Assembly (NCBI GenBank): GCA_964400735.1
Contig: CAYNVQ010000004.1
Span: 324,030 to 388,029, forward strand
Direction: 5' to 3'
Origin: CAYNVQ01 sp964400735
Lineage (GTDB): Bacteria; Acidobacteriota; Aminicenantia; Aminicenantales; Aminicenantaceae
Length of the DNA stretch: 64,000 nt
In this document: positions 15,886 to 24,859 of the stretch, piece by piece
Layout: each line of letters opens with the position of its first letter
How positions within the stretch are numbered: position 1 is the stretch's first letter
Program-made: the position numbers and the translations under genes
The notes under the pieces: model-generated
What the model saw: only the letters and a program-made list of their open reading frames with translations
Databases searched by the model: none
What the model was told of the DNA's origin: nothing

Positions 15886-17136
15886 ATGGAAGTGATCATA
15901 GATAATCCCGAGCGGGTCAAGCAGGCCGAACTCATCGTGGGGATTCCTTCCTTCAACGAGGCGGATTCCATCGCATTCCCTACCAAGATGGCCAGTCGGG
16001 GATTGAAAAAATATTTTCCGGATAAAGATTCAGTCATCATCAACGTGGACAATAATTCTCCTGACGGGACAAAGGAGGCTTTTTTAGGTACTCCTACCGA
16101 AGTTCCCAAAATCTATATATCGACACCAGGAGATATAAAGGGAAAGGGAAACAATCTAAGAAATTTATTCGAAGCCATGGTCGAGCTGATGGCCAGGGCG
16201 GCTGTGGTCGTGGATGCGGACCTTCAGAGCATCACCCCTCAATGGATTCAATACCTGGGTGAGCCTTTGTTTGCCAATTTCAATTTTGTGACACCTATCT
16301 ATGTCCGTCATAAGTACGACGGCTCGATAACCAACCACATCGCCTATCCACTCCTTCGAACTCTTTACGGACTCAGGGTGAGACAACCGATAGGAGGGGA
16401 TTTCGGTATTTCGAGGCGCCTGGCCCAGGCATTTTTATCCGAAAAAACCTGGACAGAGGATGTGGCGCATTTCGGAATAGATATCTGGATGACGACTGTG
16501 GCCATCGCACGCAGGTTCAAGGTCTGCCAGACATTTTTGGGATCGCCGAAATCTCATCGAGCCAAGGATCCGGCAAAAGACTTAGGCCCCATGTTTTCCC
16601 AGGTCATGATGACATTTTTAGACTTGATGGTGGATTTCGAGTATTTTTGGAAGGATACTGCAGAAAGCTGGCCCAGCAACATCTTCGGGTTTGGCCTCGG
16701 CGTCACGGAATCTCCGCCTCCTGTCTCCGTGAACACGAATGCCCTGTACTCCAGCTTCATCTCCGGGTTCAAGAGGTATTGCGAGGTTTGGGAAAAAATC
16801 CTGCCCAAGGATGAGTTTACCGAAATCAAGAAAATAAAAAGAATGAATAAAGAACAGTTCTACTATCATAGCGATCTTTGGGCGCGCATTTTATTCAATT
16901 TTGCCATTGCCTACCGAAACATGGAGATTCCCAAAGAGATGATCGTCGAATCCATGATCCCGTTTTACCATTCCCGCATTTTATCCTTTGTGAATAAGAC
17001 CATTCACATGGACACAAAAGAAAGTGAAGAATATTTAGAGAGCATAGTCAGGATTTTCGAGGATGAGAAGCCCTATTTGATCAAGCGCTGGAACGAGGAG
17101 AAACGGAATCTGGGCAATAATTTATTCCGGTTTTGA
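15886..17136 (+). CDS. GT-A glycosyltransferase, glycosylglycerate synthase-like
   Basis: A 416-residue cytoplasmic protein. The GT-A nucleotide-sugar fold is shown by 'LIVGIPSFNEADSI' (about 16-29), 'NVDNNSPDGT' (53-62), the conserved Lys region 'KGKGNN' (85-90) and a DAD metal motif (110-112, VVVDADLQS). 'RQPIGGDFGISRR' and 'HFGIDIWMTTVA' in the middle match the acceptor-side pattern of retaining mannosylglycerate, glucosylglycerate and glucosyl-3-phosphoglycerate synthases. A helical C-terminal domain follows. The likely product is a compatible solute (glycosylglycerate) or its phosphate; donor and acceptor cannot be settled by eye. I see no matching phosphatase gene nearby. Confidence 0.72.
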   Translation: MEVIIDNPERVKQAELIVGIPSFNEADSIAFPTKMASRGLKKYFPDKDSVIINVDNNSPDGTKEAFLGTPTEVPKIYISTPGDIKGKGNNLRNLFEAMVELMARAAVVVDADLQSITPQWIQYLGEPLFANFNFVTPIYVRHKYDGSITNHIAYPLLRTLYGLRVRQPIGGDFGISRRLAQAFLSEKTWTEDVAHFGIDIWMTTVAIARRFKVCQTFLGSPKSHRAKDPAKDLGPMFSQVMMTFLDLMVDFEYFWKDTAESWPSNIFGFGLGVTESPPPVSVNTNALYSSFISGFKRYCEVWEKILPKDEFTEIKKIKRMNKEQFYYHSDLWARILFNFAIAYRNMEIPKEMIVESMIPFYHSRILSFVNKTIHMDTKESEEYLESIVRIFEDEKPYLIKRWNEEKRNLGNNLFRF

Positions 17137-17178
17137 TCGGACCGTTATCCTCCGGCTATCTCTGATTCTTCCCGTCTT

Positions 17179-18018
17179 TCATTCATCATCCGATGGTTTG
17201 TATCCGCATATCTTTATACTCAAGACGGACCGAGCCATTTTCATAATTTGATCTGCCGGTATTCCCGATTCATCCACGATGGCCTTCACCATTTGATCTT
17301 CGGGATGCAGGCCTAGAAGGAAAGGTTTTTCGCCCAAAACTTCAACCCTCTGGAATCCTGAAGTCTTTATACTTTGGAGGTAATCGTCTCTCTTCATTGC
17401 CCCTGCAATGCAGCCTGTGTAGGCCAGGACTGAATTCTTGATGGATTCCGGCAGATCGCTCAGCAGGACGATGTCAGATATCATCATCCTTCCCCCGGGC
17501 TTGAGAATCCGGAATGCTTCTTTGAAGACCTTATCCTTTTCCGGAGACAAGTTTATCACGCAATTTGAGATGATCACGTCGACCGATTCGGCTTCAAGGG
17601 GGAGGTTTTCTATTTCCCCGAGTTTGAATTCCACGTTTTTGTAGCCGCTTTTTTCGGCATTTTTTCTTGCTTTTTCTATCATTTCGGGGGTCATGTCGAT
17701 CCCGATAACTTTGCCTTTTTTTCCGACTTTGTTAGCCGCGAGGAAGCAGTCAAAACCTGCTCCAGACCCAAGGTCAAGAACAGTCTCTCCTTGTCGGAGA
17801 GAAGCGAGAGCGACAGGATTCCCGCATCCGAGCCCGAGATTGGCTCCATCGGGGATGGCTTTCAGTTCTTCATCTCTGTAGCCGATAGACTTACCGTAAT
17901 GATCAGCAGCATTTTGTGGCGAGCAGCATGCGCTGGATTGAGCGCAACAAGGGCTGCTATCCTTGGCGATTTGCCCGTAACGATTTTTAACCATTTTTTT
18001 TATATCCTGGTCTTTCAT
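17179..18018 (-). CDS. arsM: Arsenite S-adenosylmethionine methyltransferase
   Basis: A 279-residue protein with an N-terminal Cys cluster (CC at 24-25 and 31-32) and a class I SAM-binding core ('VLDLGSGAGFD', 80-90). The three conserved arsenite-binding cysteines are Cys65 ('GLGCGNPVALA'), Cys153 ('SNCVINLSP') and Cys203 ('TGCIAGA'), at the spacing known for ArsM. It methylates As(III) in the cytoplasm, producing volatile or more readily exported forms. AAGGAA lies about 7 bases upstream of the ATG. The AbrB-type gene ends 24 bases upstream on the same strand, so both come from the palindrome-bearing promoter. No arsR, arsB or arsC is seen nearby. Confidence 0.9.
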   Translation of the reverse strand: MKDQDIKKMVKNRYGQIAKDSSPCCAQSSACCSPQNAADHYGKSIGYRDEELKAIPDGANLGLGCGNPVALASLRQGETVLDLGSGAGFDCFLAANKVGKKGKVIGIDMTPEMIEKARKNAEKSGYKNVEFKLGEIENLPLEAESVDVIISNCVINLSPEKDKVFKEAFRILKPGGRMMISDIVLLSDLPESIKNSVLAYTGCIAGAMKRDDYLQSIKTSGFQRVEVLGEKPFLLGLHPEDQMVKAIVDESGIPADQIMKMARSVLSIKICGYKPSDDE

Positions 18019-18042
18019 TTTCTTTTCCTTTCTTTCGTTTCT

Positions 18043-18321
18043 CTATTTCATGAGATCTTTCAATACAGGGGAGATCAGGTTTTTTACCATTTCTTCAAAA
18101 TTTTCGGCCTTGATCAATGACAAACAACAAAACTTTCCCTCTTTTTCCATGGCAACGAGGACCAATTTATCGCCTGGGCGAATCCCTGCCTTTTCTCTCA
18201 ATTCTTTGGGCAAGACCATTTGGCCTCTCTCGTCGAGGCTCACGATGGATTCCACCGAACAGCATCCCAAACTCATCTTAGATTCGGAACAAAAGGAATC
18301 TTTTTTTTCTTTTTGAGTCAT
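18043..18321 (-). CDS. AbrB/MazE/SpoVT-type protein of the 'HgcAB-associated' kind
   Basis: A 92-residue protein. After a Cys-containing N-terminus ('SFCSESKMSLGCCSVES') comes a swapped-hairpin AbrB domain ('IVSLDERGQMVLPKELREKA', 'GIRPGDKLVLV'), then 'KFCCLSLIKAENFEEMVKNL'. This organisation matches the small proteins annotated as HgcAB-associated or methyltransferase-associated regulators. The two CC pairs could bind soft metal or metalloid. ATG at 18321 has GGAGAT about 7 bases upstream; the longer frame reads through AT-rich promoter DNA and is unlikely. It is the first gene of the arsM operon and a candidate autoregulator or metal sensor. Confidence 0.78.
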   Translation of the reverse strand: MTQKEKKDSFCSESKMSLGCCSVESIVSLDERGQMVLPKELREKAGIRPGDKLVLVAMEKEGKFCCLSLIKAENFEEMVKNLISPVLKDLMK

Positions 18322-18343
18322 CAAAATATCTCCTATCCAAATA

Positions 18344-18359
18344 ATCAGATATATCTGAT
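18344..18359. promoter_or_regulatory. Perfect 16-bp palindrome, candidate operator
   Basis: ATCAGATATATCTGAT is a perfect inverted repeat lying just downstream of the -10 box and covering the predicted transcription start of the AbrB-arsM operon, where a bound repressor would block initiation. The binding protein is unknown: an ArsR-type protein encoded elsewhere, or the AbrB protein itself. Confidence 0.6.
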
Positions 18360-18364
18360 AATTC

Positions 18365-18393
18365 AGAATAATATAAATAATCTTATTTGTCAA
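18365..18393 (-). promoter_or_regulatory. Sigma-70 promoter of the AbrB-arsM operon
   Basis: Minus strand TTGACA (18393-18388), exactly 17 bases, then TATTCT (18370-18365). The region is strongly AT-rich. The start site is expected near 18358, inside the 16-bp palindrome. Confidence 0.65.
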
Positions 18394-18480
18394 TATATTA
18401 TTTTTTAACGGCACAGATATGAATATGAATAATAGTCTGCAGAAACTGAGAAATTGAGTTTTGAGCGGCGAAAGCTGAAA

Positions 18481-20814
18481 TCAGTGATTTATATCAACTT
18501 CATCCTGCCAGTAGCGGAGCTTTCCGAGGCCTCCTTTATCCGGACTCCCGTCGAAGGCTAGCCCGTAATAAGAGGATTTTGCTTCGATCAACAATTTGTC
18601 TTTATAGAAAGCTTTGGTCAAGTTCACGATGGTGTAAGAGATTTTGGAATCCCTTAGGGAAGCATAGAGGAGATCTCCGTTGGTTTCAAAATCTCCGTAA
18701 GCGATTTTACCGGCCTCGTAAGTGTAGCGTGGCCGCCGCCAGTCGCGGGAAATATCCATCCGCAGATCGTTTTTCACTCCGACAGTAATGACGCGCCCGC
18801 CCAGATCTATCTCGACTCCCAGACCTGCTCTTTCGGGCCCGGTTACAATCGGATGGATCTTATCCAGCCATTTTTCTGGAGACTCCTGCTTGGAATGAGG
18901 AATGAGCAGGGTAATGAAACCTGCAGTTTCGCCCAGTTCGAAATGTTGAGACGCAGTCTGGTGGATGAGGATTTCGTCTTGATAATGCCGTTTTTCCGGC
19001 TCTGTTCCTTCCAGCCTGAAATGGGTCATGGGAAAGAGTATGAGCAGATTTTTATCTGTAGAAAGTTCCTGATTGCGAATTTTTTCATAGACCGTATCGA
19101 ACCAGTGTTCTCCCTGGGATAGGATTTTCTGTGTATGCCATAGATTGGCCAGAGTGAAATATTCTTCTCTGTGGGCTTTGAATATATCGAAAACGATAAA
19201 AAGCTCAGGGTTCTTGATATAAACGACCGCACGGTCCCATTCATAGCCAGTGCCTTCATCTAGGAGCCGGGTGCGGCTGTAATCGAAATCTTCCAGGGTC
19301 AGGAAGTCAGCTTTCTGGGTACGGACCCTCCTGTATGAGCCTGCATTATGGAGGAAATCGAGGATTTTTTGACCCGGAATAGAATCCCGGATGCTGTAGC
19401 GGTATTCTCCTTCCTTCTGCCCCATCCAGATTTTCTCGGGTCTCACGCACAGGCGGTTATGAAAGTAATCCTGACGATAGGCACCATACGGACCGGAGGG
19501 CATGTAATCCCGGTATCCACCGTCGTGAAGAAGGACGGAACCTCCGGACATCAGAAGGACAAGACTGTTTTCGTCTGAGTGGCCATGCGTCATTTTTTCT
19601 TCCTCCACCGGAATGGTATCCCTCAGGTAATCCCGGAAGTTCAGGCCCCCGTCACCCTCATCCCTATAATTCAGGAGAAAATAGGTCGAATCGGATTCCC
19701 ATCCGTTCCGAAACACGATCTTTTTTCCCTGCACATCCTCCATCACCTCTCCTGAGAGGGCCTCTGGAGCGTGGACTTCAATATCATCGCTTCCCCAGAG
19801 ATAACAATCCAATAGATTATAGGCAAGACCGGTGTTTGTGGCGTTGTCGAAATCGATGAATTTTCGGGCGATGGTGGCGGCCGCCCATTTCATTCTGGGG
19901 TCCTTATAGTGCTTAGCCGCTGCTTCGAAAAAGACCAGAAACCGCTGCCAGTTGGACATCCAATCGGCGTCCCCGAAATCGGGGATCATTCCTGCTGGAC
20001 ACATCAGGTGAAGAAAATAATGAGCATAGTAATACATCTCGGGGGTCGAGAACAGCTCACTCAATTTTCCCATAGCGTCTGCATATCCCAACAGTGCATA
20101 CAGCCAGACACCATGGTATATGGTGGCATCCTCGATCTCCCAGTTTCCCCAGTTGTCATCTCCCAGTGCTTTTCTCTGCATATCCCACTTTTGGGCATTT
20201 GGGTGTTGAGGCAGGGCACGCACAGCCCAGGCCAAAGATTCGGCTCGAAGTGCAGCCCGGTTCATCGGCCCCCATTCCTGGGTTTGGAGAAGGTAATTCA
20301 GGCTGTGGGCAATATCCCGTTGAATTTTTAGATCTTCATCCGGGTTGAAGGCTCCGCATTTTTTAAGTGTGTCATAAGCCCTGATGAATCTCATCACGGT
20401 GAAAAAATCAGGCAATACAGGAACACCATTCCCGTAGTCTGGACGTCTTTCTCTGGCCCAGTCCGGGTAAGCCGAGCGATAGTCGGCATAGGTAAGGAGT
20501 ATCTTTTTCGCACGCGAGGAAAATTCATGATTGGGAGCCTGTTTGTTGAGGGAGGCATAGATGACAGCCATTTCCAGAAGACCTCCTGGAGGTCGGTAGC
20601 CAAAAACGCTTTCTGGGTCGAATCCTTTCTTCCAACGTTGGATCAAGCTATCGAGGTGAGTCCAAGCGTAATCTGCAGCTTGGCGGGCGTACTCCAGATA
20701 TTGGGCACGAGGGATGGCTTCCACAGCGAATCCCCGGGATTGGATAGAGCTCAAAAAGAATCCAAAAATCAAGAAACAAAAGAATAGCCTTTTCCTAGAC
20801 CTTATGGTTGACAT
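18481..20814 (-). CDS. Exported heparinase II/III-like polysaccharide lyase family protein
   Basis: A 777-residue protein with a signal peptide (FFCFLIFGFFLSSIQSRGFA), an alpha-helical toroid N-terminal half (about 40-390) and a beta-sandwich C-terminal half. The junction carries 'THGHSDENSLVLLMSGGSVL', the His/Asp signature of heparinase II/III-like and PL12/15/17/21-type lyases, followed by 'HDGGYRDY'. Such enzymes cleave uronic-acid-containing glycans by beta-elimination. The substrate (heparin-like, alginate-like or other) cannot be told. AAGGGAG lies 7 bases before the ATG. No other lyase or uptake gene is adjacent, but a sulfatase lies about 9 kb away. Confidence 0.8.
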   Translation of the reverse strand: MSTIRSRKRLFFCFLIFGFFLSSIQSRGFAVEAIPRAQYLEYARQAADYAWTHLDSLIQRWKKGFDPESVFGYRPPGGLLEMAVIYASLNKQAPNHEFSSRAKKILLTYADYRSAYPDWARERRPDYGNGVPVLPDFFTVMRFIRAYDTLKKCGAFNPDEDLKIQRDIAHSLNYLLQTQEWGPMNRAALRAESLAWAVRALPQHPNAQKWDMQRKALGDDNWGNWEIEDATIYHGVWLYALLGYADAMGKLSELFSTPEMYYYAHYFLHLMCPAGMIPDFGDADWMSNWQRFLVFFEAAAKHYKDPRMKWAAATIARKFIDFDNATNTGLAYNLLDCYLWGSDDIEVHAPEALSGEVMEDVQGKKIVFRNGWESDSTYFLLNYRDEGDGGLNFRDYLRDTIPVEEEKMTHGHSDENSLVLLMSGGSVLLHDGGYRDYMPSGPYGAYRQDYFHNRLCVRPEKIWMGQKEGEYRYSIRDSIPGQKILDFLHNAGSYRRVRTQKADFLTLEDFDYSRTRLLDEGTGYEWDRAVVYIKNPELFIVFDIFKAHREEYFTLANLWHTQKILSQGEHWFDTVYEKIRNQELSTDKNLLILFPMTHFRLEGTEPEKRHYQDEILIHQTASQHFELGETAGFITLLIPHSKQESPEKWLDKIHPIVTGPERAGLGVEIDLGGRVITVGVKNDLRMDISRDWRRPRYTYEAGKIAYGDFETNGDLLYASLRDSKISYTIVNLTKAFYKDKLLIEAKSSYYGLAFDGSPDKGGLGKLRYWQDEVDINH

Positions 20815-21073
20815 AATCTCACTCCCTTACCAGATAGAAAATCATTTTTAAAGGCATAACTGGTTTTTTGTAAATGATTCAGGTCACTATTCTAGTACAA
20901 GATCGAATGGATAATCCACCCCCATTCAGTATTCTGGTTTCTGTGGCGGATCTTTTGGAAGTCAGGCAGGCTGGTTAGGAAGCACTCAAGGCGGGCGGGT
21001 ATGGAAAGCAAGCTTTAGTGGCAGGTTGAAGAGAGTGAACCGAGGAATGCAGGATGCTTCTCCCCAAATCAGT
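20815..21073. other. Intergenic region carrying a dispersed repeat
   Basis: No gene seen. It contains the 59-bp repeat (copy 2) and, at 20955-20971, a 16-base string (TGGAAGTCAGGCAGGC) that recurs in opposite orientation near 41080. Confidence 0.5.
20990..21048 (+). repeat. 59-bp dispersed repeat, copy 2
   Basis: Inverted relative to the copy at 15081-15139, with 53 of 59 matches. It is located between the heparinase-like and VWFA genes. The sequence directly after it (GCAGGATGCTT) also occurs near 43947. Confidence 0.7.
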
Positions 21074-22321
21074 TCAATCGGCGATATAGCCCGCCCGGTA
21101 TGTGACCTTATAACTTTTCCCCTTTATTCTGACTTTGATATTCCTGAATTTCCCGTCAGCTATGTAATTTTTAGGTGAGTAATACAGAAGATAATAATTT
21201 TCTGAAGCATAGGCGGCCTTTTTGAACGCGGCAGATGCATTTGCAGAACTGTCGATAATCCCTCCCGTGTCTTCGGCTATTCTGAGAAATGCGTTGAACA
21301 CATCCTCGGTTATTTCCCGGTGTTTCAATCCTTGTTGAGAGCCCATTCTGGTCATATCGATCGAATCCATAACGGGCTTTGTGATGTAGAGAAAATGGGC
21401 CGATATGGAGGAATCGGCGAAAAGGTTTTTTATGGTTTCCGTGTTAAAGGTAATGCTCTGAAGGATATCTGTTATATAGCTTTGAGAGGCTAAGGACATG
21501 CCTTCAGGCACTGTAGGATCGTAAATTTCAACCATTGGCGAAGTTCTATCGCTGTATTCGCCATAGAGCGGAATATTCTCCTGTTGATAAAAGAGAAAGA
21601 CATGTTTCTGCCCTTCTTTGGCCTTTAGATAACTGGCAAATTCCTCCATTTTTTTTAAATCGACAAACCGGTACTGTTGAAGTTCCCTCAACGTTCTCAT
21701 ATAGCCGATGAAGCTGTCTTCTTCTGACTCAAGGGCATAATATTCGAGTTCCTGCATGAGAGCCTTGTATCTTCCGGAGGCCACTTCGATGTCTCTTCTC
21801 AACAGAAGCTGCATTTTTTCCTTGATCACCTGGCTGGGAAGCTTATCCGATAGGGCTTTGGAGCTTAAGTTATAGGTTTTCAGCGGAGTAGCCACACTGA
21901 GGGTGTCTCCGGGGAGAAAAGTTTTCTTGAAAAAATATTCTAGAATTTCGTTGATCTTTGGGAGATATTCATGCATTGAGAAAATGAAAACGAAGTTTCG
22001 GGAAACTTTTGGGGCGAATTTTTTTTCCGTTTCCTCTTCGATTTCTTCTTTTTCGATCTGTGTCTTTTTGATCAAGTAAACGGCTTCAATTTTTTGAAGT
22101 TTCCCTTCTTCATATAGCTCAAAGTCCTCCAAAGTCAGGTTATCGATAAAAGTGTCACCTTTGAAGACCCGTACCGGAACTTCGACATTGATGGCCAGAG
22201 CCTTTTCTTGGATGGTTTCGTCGATTTCCTGGCCTTTAGCCATAAAAAAACTTGGGATAATCATAAGGATAAGGAAAATCGCAGGGAGAAGAAAAGTGAT
22301 CTTCTTAATAATTTGTCTCAT
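21074..22321 (-). CDS. VWFA-related (acidobacterial) exported protein, copy 2
   Basis: A 415-residue paralogue of the 9.8-11 kb protein. It shares 'DNLTLEDFE', 'QKIEAVYLIKK', 'ASENYYLLYYSPKNY' and the ending 'YRAGYIAD'. The signal peptide is 'ITFLLPAIFLILMIIPSFFM'. As in copy 1, the strand that should carry DxSxS reads 'FIFSMHEYLP', so the MIDAS is missing. The insert between about 190 and 250 differs from copy 1, and sequence divergence is large, so the duplication is old. It sits alone, with GGATAAAGT before the ATG. Function unknown. Confidence 0.82.
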   Translation of the reverse strand: MRQIIKKITFLLPAIFLILMIIPSFFMAKGQEIDETIQEKALAINVEVPVRVFKGDTFIDNLTLEDFELYEEGKLQKIEAVYLIKKTQIEKEEIEEETEKKFAPKVSRNFVFIFSMHEYLPKINEILEYFFKKTFLPGDTLSVATPLKTYNLSSKALSDKLPSQVIKEKMQLLLRRDIEVASGRYKALMQELEYYALESEEDSFIGYMRTLRELQQYRFVDLKKMEEFASYLKAKEGQKHVFLFYQQENIPLYGEYSDRTSPMVEIYDPTVPEGMSLASQSYITDILQSITFNTETIKNLFADSSISAHFLYITKPVMDSIDMTRMGSQQGLKHREITEDVFNAFLRIAEDTGGIIDSSANASAAFKKAAYASENYYLLYYSPKNYIADGKFRNIKVRIKGKSYKVTYRAGYIAD

Positions 22322-22618
22322 ACTTTATCCATTCAATAAACAACAATCGATTCATCATTTCTTATGATACTCGATGTGGACGCTATCTCCAAGTGATAAT
22401 GATCTAGGAAACTGAGTCGGCCATGTCATTTTCTTTTTTTTCTTTTTCGCTTGATTATGGTTTATTATAGGAATTCACCTCTGTGTGATGCGTGTAGTCT
22501 CACAGAGAGAAAGATTCAGAGGCAACCCTTAGCTGAAATAAAAGGATTAACCTGAATCGATCATTATGATTGTCTGGTCAGGTCGAAAATTTAGGCTAAA
22601 CAAAAGGAAAGGTCAGAC

Positions 22619-24034
22619 ATGGATATCACAAATTTAGAATTATCACCTCAAGTCATGCAGCGGATGGGGGAGACGGCTTTGCACGCCGTTATCGAGCATA
22701 TCCGCAATTTGCCTGGATCATCGTGCAACGAACTGGATAAATTTCCTCAAATTTCCGGTTCCTTATTGGAAGGGCCTCCAGAGAAGGGAATGGATTTTGA
22801 GGACATTCTCGATTTCTTGATGAAAAAAGCGATCCCTGCTTCCATCACCCACCCTCATCCATCCTTTATGGGCTACATTCCTGGAGGAGGGTTGTTCCCT
22901 TCGGCGATTGCCGATTTCATTGCGGCCGCCACAAATCGATATGTCGGTGTCAGTTTCGCTGCTCCGGCGTTAGCAAGCATAGAGAGGATTGTCTTGGATT
23001 GGTTCGCCCGATGGATGGGCTATCCCGATTCCACCCGCGGCATTTTGACCTCCGGGGGCTCTTTGGCTAATTTTAGCGCTGTTGTCACGGCCCGCAAACA
23101 TCTGCTGGGAGATAAACTCGAGAAGGGAACGATCTATATGTCCGACCAGACACACCATTGTGTAGCCAAAGTGGCGAAACTTGCCGGAATTCCGGAGAAA
23201 AACATCAGAAAATTAGAAACAGATGAAAATTTCCATGCGGTTCCGGAATATTTTGAGATGGCCATCAAGAAGGATCTCGACGAAGGAATGAAACCCTTTC
23301 TGCTGGTGGGCAATGCCGGAACCACGAATACGGGTGCCGTCGATCCTTTGATGGATTTGGGGGAGGTGGCCAGGGAATTTGGATTATGGTACCACCTTGA
23401 TGCGGCCTACGGAGGGTTTTTCAATATCTGTCCTGAAGGGCAAAAAGTGCTCAGGGGAATCGAGGATTCCGATTCCGTCGTGCTCGATCCCCACAAAGGC
23501 CTTTTTGTGCCCTACGGGACAGGAAGCCTGTTGGTCAAGAGGGGGGAACTCCTCCGGAAGGCCCATGCGATGGCGGCTGATTACATACAGGATCATCCTC
23601 TATCGGAGGACGACTGGGATACTGCGGACTACTCTCCCGAGCTGTCCCGTTCTTTTCGGGGACTGCGCGTCTGGCTTCCCCTGAAGTATTATGGTGTCCA
23701 AGCCTTCCGGGAAAATCTTATCGAAAAACTACACCTGACGCAGTGGATGTATCGGCGCTTCGAGGAAGAGCCTAAATTTGAGTGTTTGAGCCCCCCGGAT
23801 CTTTCGGCCATCGCTTTTCGATATCATCCCCAAAAAGGAGATAGGGAAGCCTTCAACCGTCTGTTGTTGAAAGCATTGGTGGCGAGCAAAAAGCTCTACC
23901 TCTCCTCTACCTTATTGAACGGCGAGTTCGTTATCCGTGTTTGCATTCTTACTTTCCGTACCCATAAATCCGAGGTGGAAAATGCTTTCGAGCTTATCCG
24001 GAGTACAGCCAGGCGATTAGAGGCGGATGCTTAG
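22619..24034 (+). CDS. PLP-dependent group II amino-acid decarboxylase
   Basis: A 471-residue cytoplasmic fold-type I enzyme. Visible landmarks: 'HPSFMGYIPGGG' (substrate region), 'GILTSGGSLANFSAV' (phosphate loop), 'DQTHHCVAKVAKLAG' with the His that stacks on PLP, 'YHLDAAYGGFF' with the PLP-nitrogen Asp, and 'VLDPHKGLFVPYGTG' with the Schiff-base Lys at about 288. It belongs to the aromatic-L-amino-acid / glutamate / tyrosine decarboxylase family; the substrate is not deducible. GGAAAGG precedes the ATG. The 297 bases upstream contain no gene that I can see. It is monocistronic. Confidence 0.88.
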   Translation: MDITNLELSPQVMQRMGETALHAVIEHIRNLPGSSCNELDKFPQISGSLLEGPPEKGMDFEDILDFLMKKAIPASITHPHPSFMGYIPGGGLFPSAIADFIAAATNRYVGVSFAAPALASIERIVLDWFARWMGYPDSTRGILTSGGSLANFSAVVTARKHLLGDKLEKGTIYMSDQTHHCVAKVAKLAGIPEKNIRKLETDENFHAVPEYFEMAIKKDLDEGMKPFLLVGNAGTTNTGAVDPLMDLGEVAREFGLWYHLDAAYGGFFNICPEGQKVLRGIEDSDSVVLDPHKGLFVPYGTGSLLVKRGELLRKAHAMAADYIQDHPLSEDDWDTADYSPELSRSFRGLRVWLPLKYYGVQAFRENLIEKLHLTQWMYRRFEEEPKFECLSPPDLSAIAFRYHPQKGDREAFNRLLLKALVASKKLYLSSTLLNGEFVIRVCILTFRTHKSEVENAFELIRSTARRLEADA

Positions 24035-24109
24035 GATAGACTTGTCCCTCAAAATGAATGGGATTCGCTCGGATATCGAATTTTAGGGATGGAGAGATTC
24101 GGCCCCGTC

Positions 24110-24775
24110 TTATTCGAAAACCTTTTTAAGGATATCCACGATCTCGAGGGCGTACTCCACTTCGGTCAGAGGGATTCCTTTTTCCTTGGCAATGTTGGTA
24201 AATCGTCCGTCTTTATTGCTGTCGGCGACCACGATGATGTAGTCGGCAAAGGGGGCCACCGCATCGATCATCCGCTCGTTGTCGCTTCCCGGGGCACCTC
24301 TTCCGGATGTCCCGGCTGCATGGAGGGCGATGACAAAAATATTGTTCTGTTGGCAGTATTCGATGATCTTTTCCAATCGGTTGACTTCTGCTTCGACGGT
24401 TAAACCGGAAGCTCCCATTCCTTTCAAGCTGGCACCGATAGCAAAAATGATGGTTTTATAGGGAGTGCCCTTGGGATAGGCGTCTAAGTCCGTGTTCACC
24501 TCGACATGAAAGCCCGGACCTGATTCCTTGTCGGCAAGACCGACCCCTGATTTGACAAGTTCTACAGAAGGGGCGTCACAGTAATCATATGGTATACCCG
24601 CTTCTTCACAAATGACATTCAAGGTATCGACATCCGTACTCTGTCCCGCAGAGGTCGTGAGCACCGGGAGATTGGCCTTAGGAACATCCGATTGAGCCGC
24701 CGCCAAGGAAGATAAAAAGAAGATGAGGCCCAAAAGCAACGAAAAGGACAGGATTGATTTTTTCAGTATTTTCAT
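24110..24775 (-). CDS. DUF6305 family exported protein
   Basis: A 221-residue protein with a signal peptide (ILSFSLLLGLIFFLSSLAAAQ) and one alpha/beta domain: 'LPVLTTSAGQSTDV', 'TPYKTIIFAIGASLKGMGAS', 'NNIFVIALHAAGTSGRGAPG' and 'YIIVVADSNKDGRF'. This matches the DUF6305 family, which is common in Aminicenantes-type and some firmicute genomes next to transporters and amidohydrolases. Function unknown. It follows the C69 dipeptidase by 84 bases on the same strand and may belong to the same peptide-use cluster. AAAAGGAG lies about 12 bases before the ATG. Confidence 0.72.
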   Translation of the reverse strand: MKILKKSILSFSLLLGLIFFLSSLAAAQSDVPKANLPVLTTSAGQSTDVDTLNVICEEAGIPYDYCDAPSVELVKSGVGLADKESGPGFHVEVNTDLDAYPKGTPYKTIIFAIGASLKGMGASGLTVEAEVNRLEKIIEYCQQNNIFVIALHAAGTSGRGAPGSDNERMIDAVAPFADYIIVVADSNKDGRFTNIAKEKGIPLTEVEYALEIVDILKKVFE

Positions 24776-24859
24776 CTTTTTATTTCTCCTTTTATGATTT
24801 TGACTGGTTTTTCCAGAATTTATTCAGGTTATCTTCTCGAATGATTCGAAACCCTTTTG

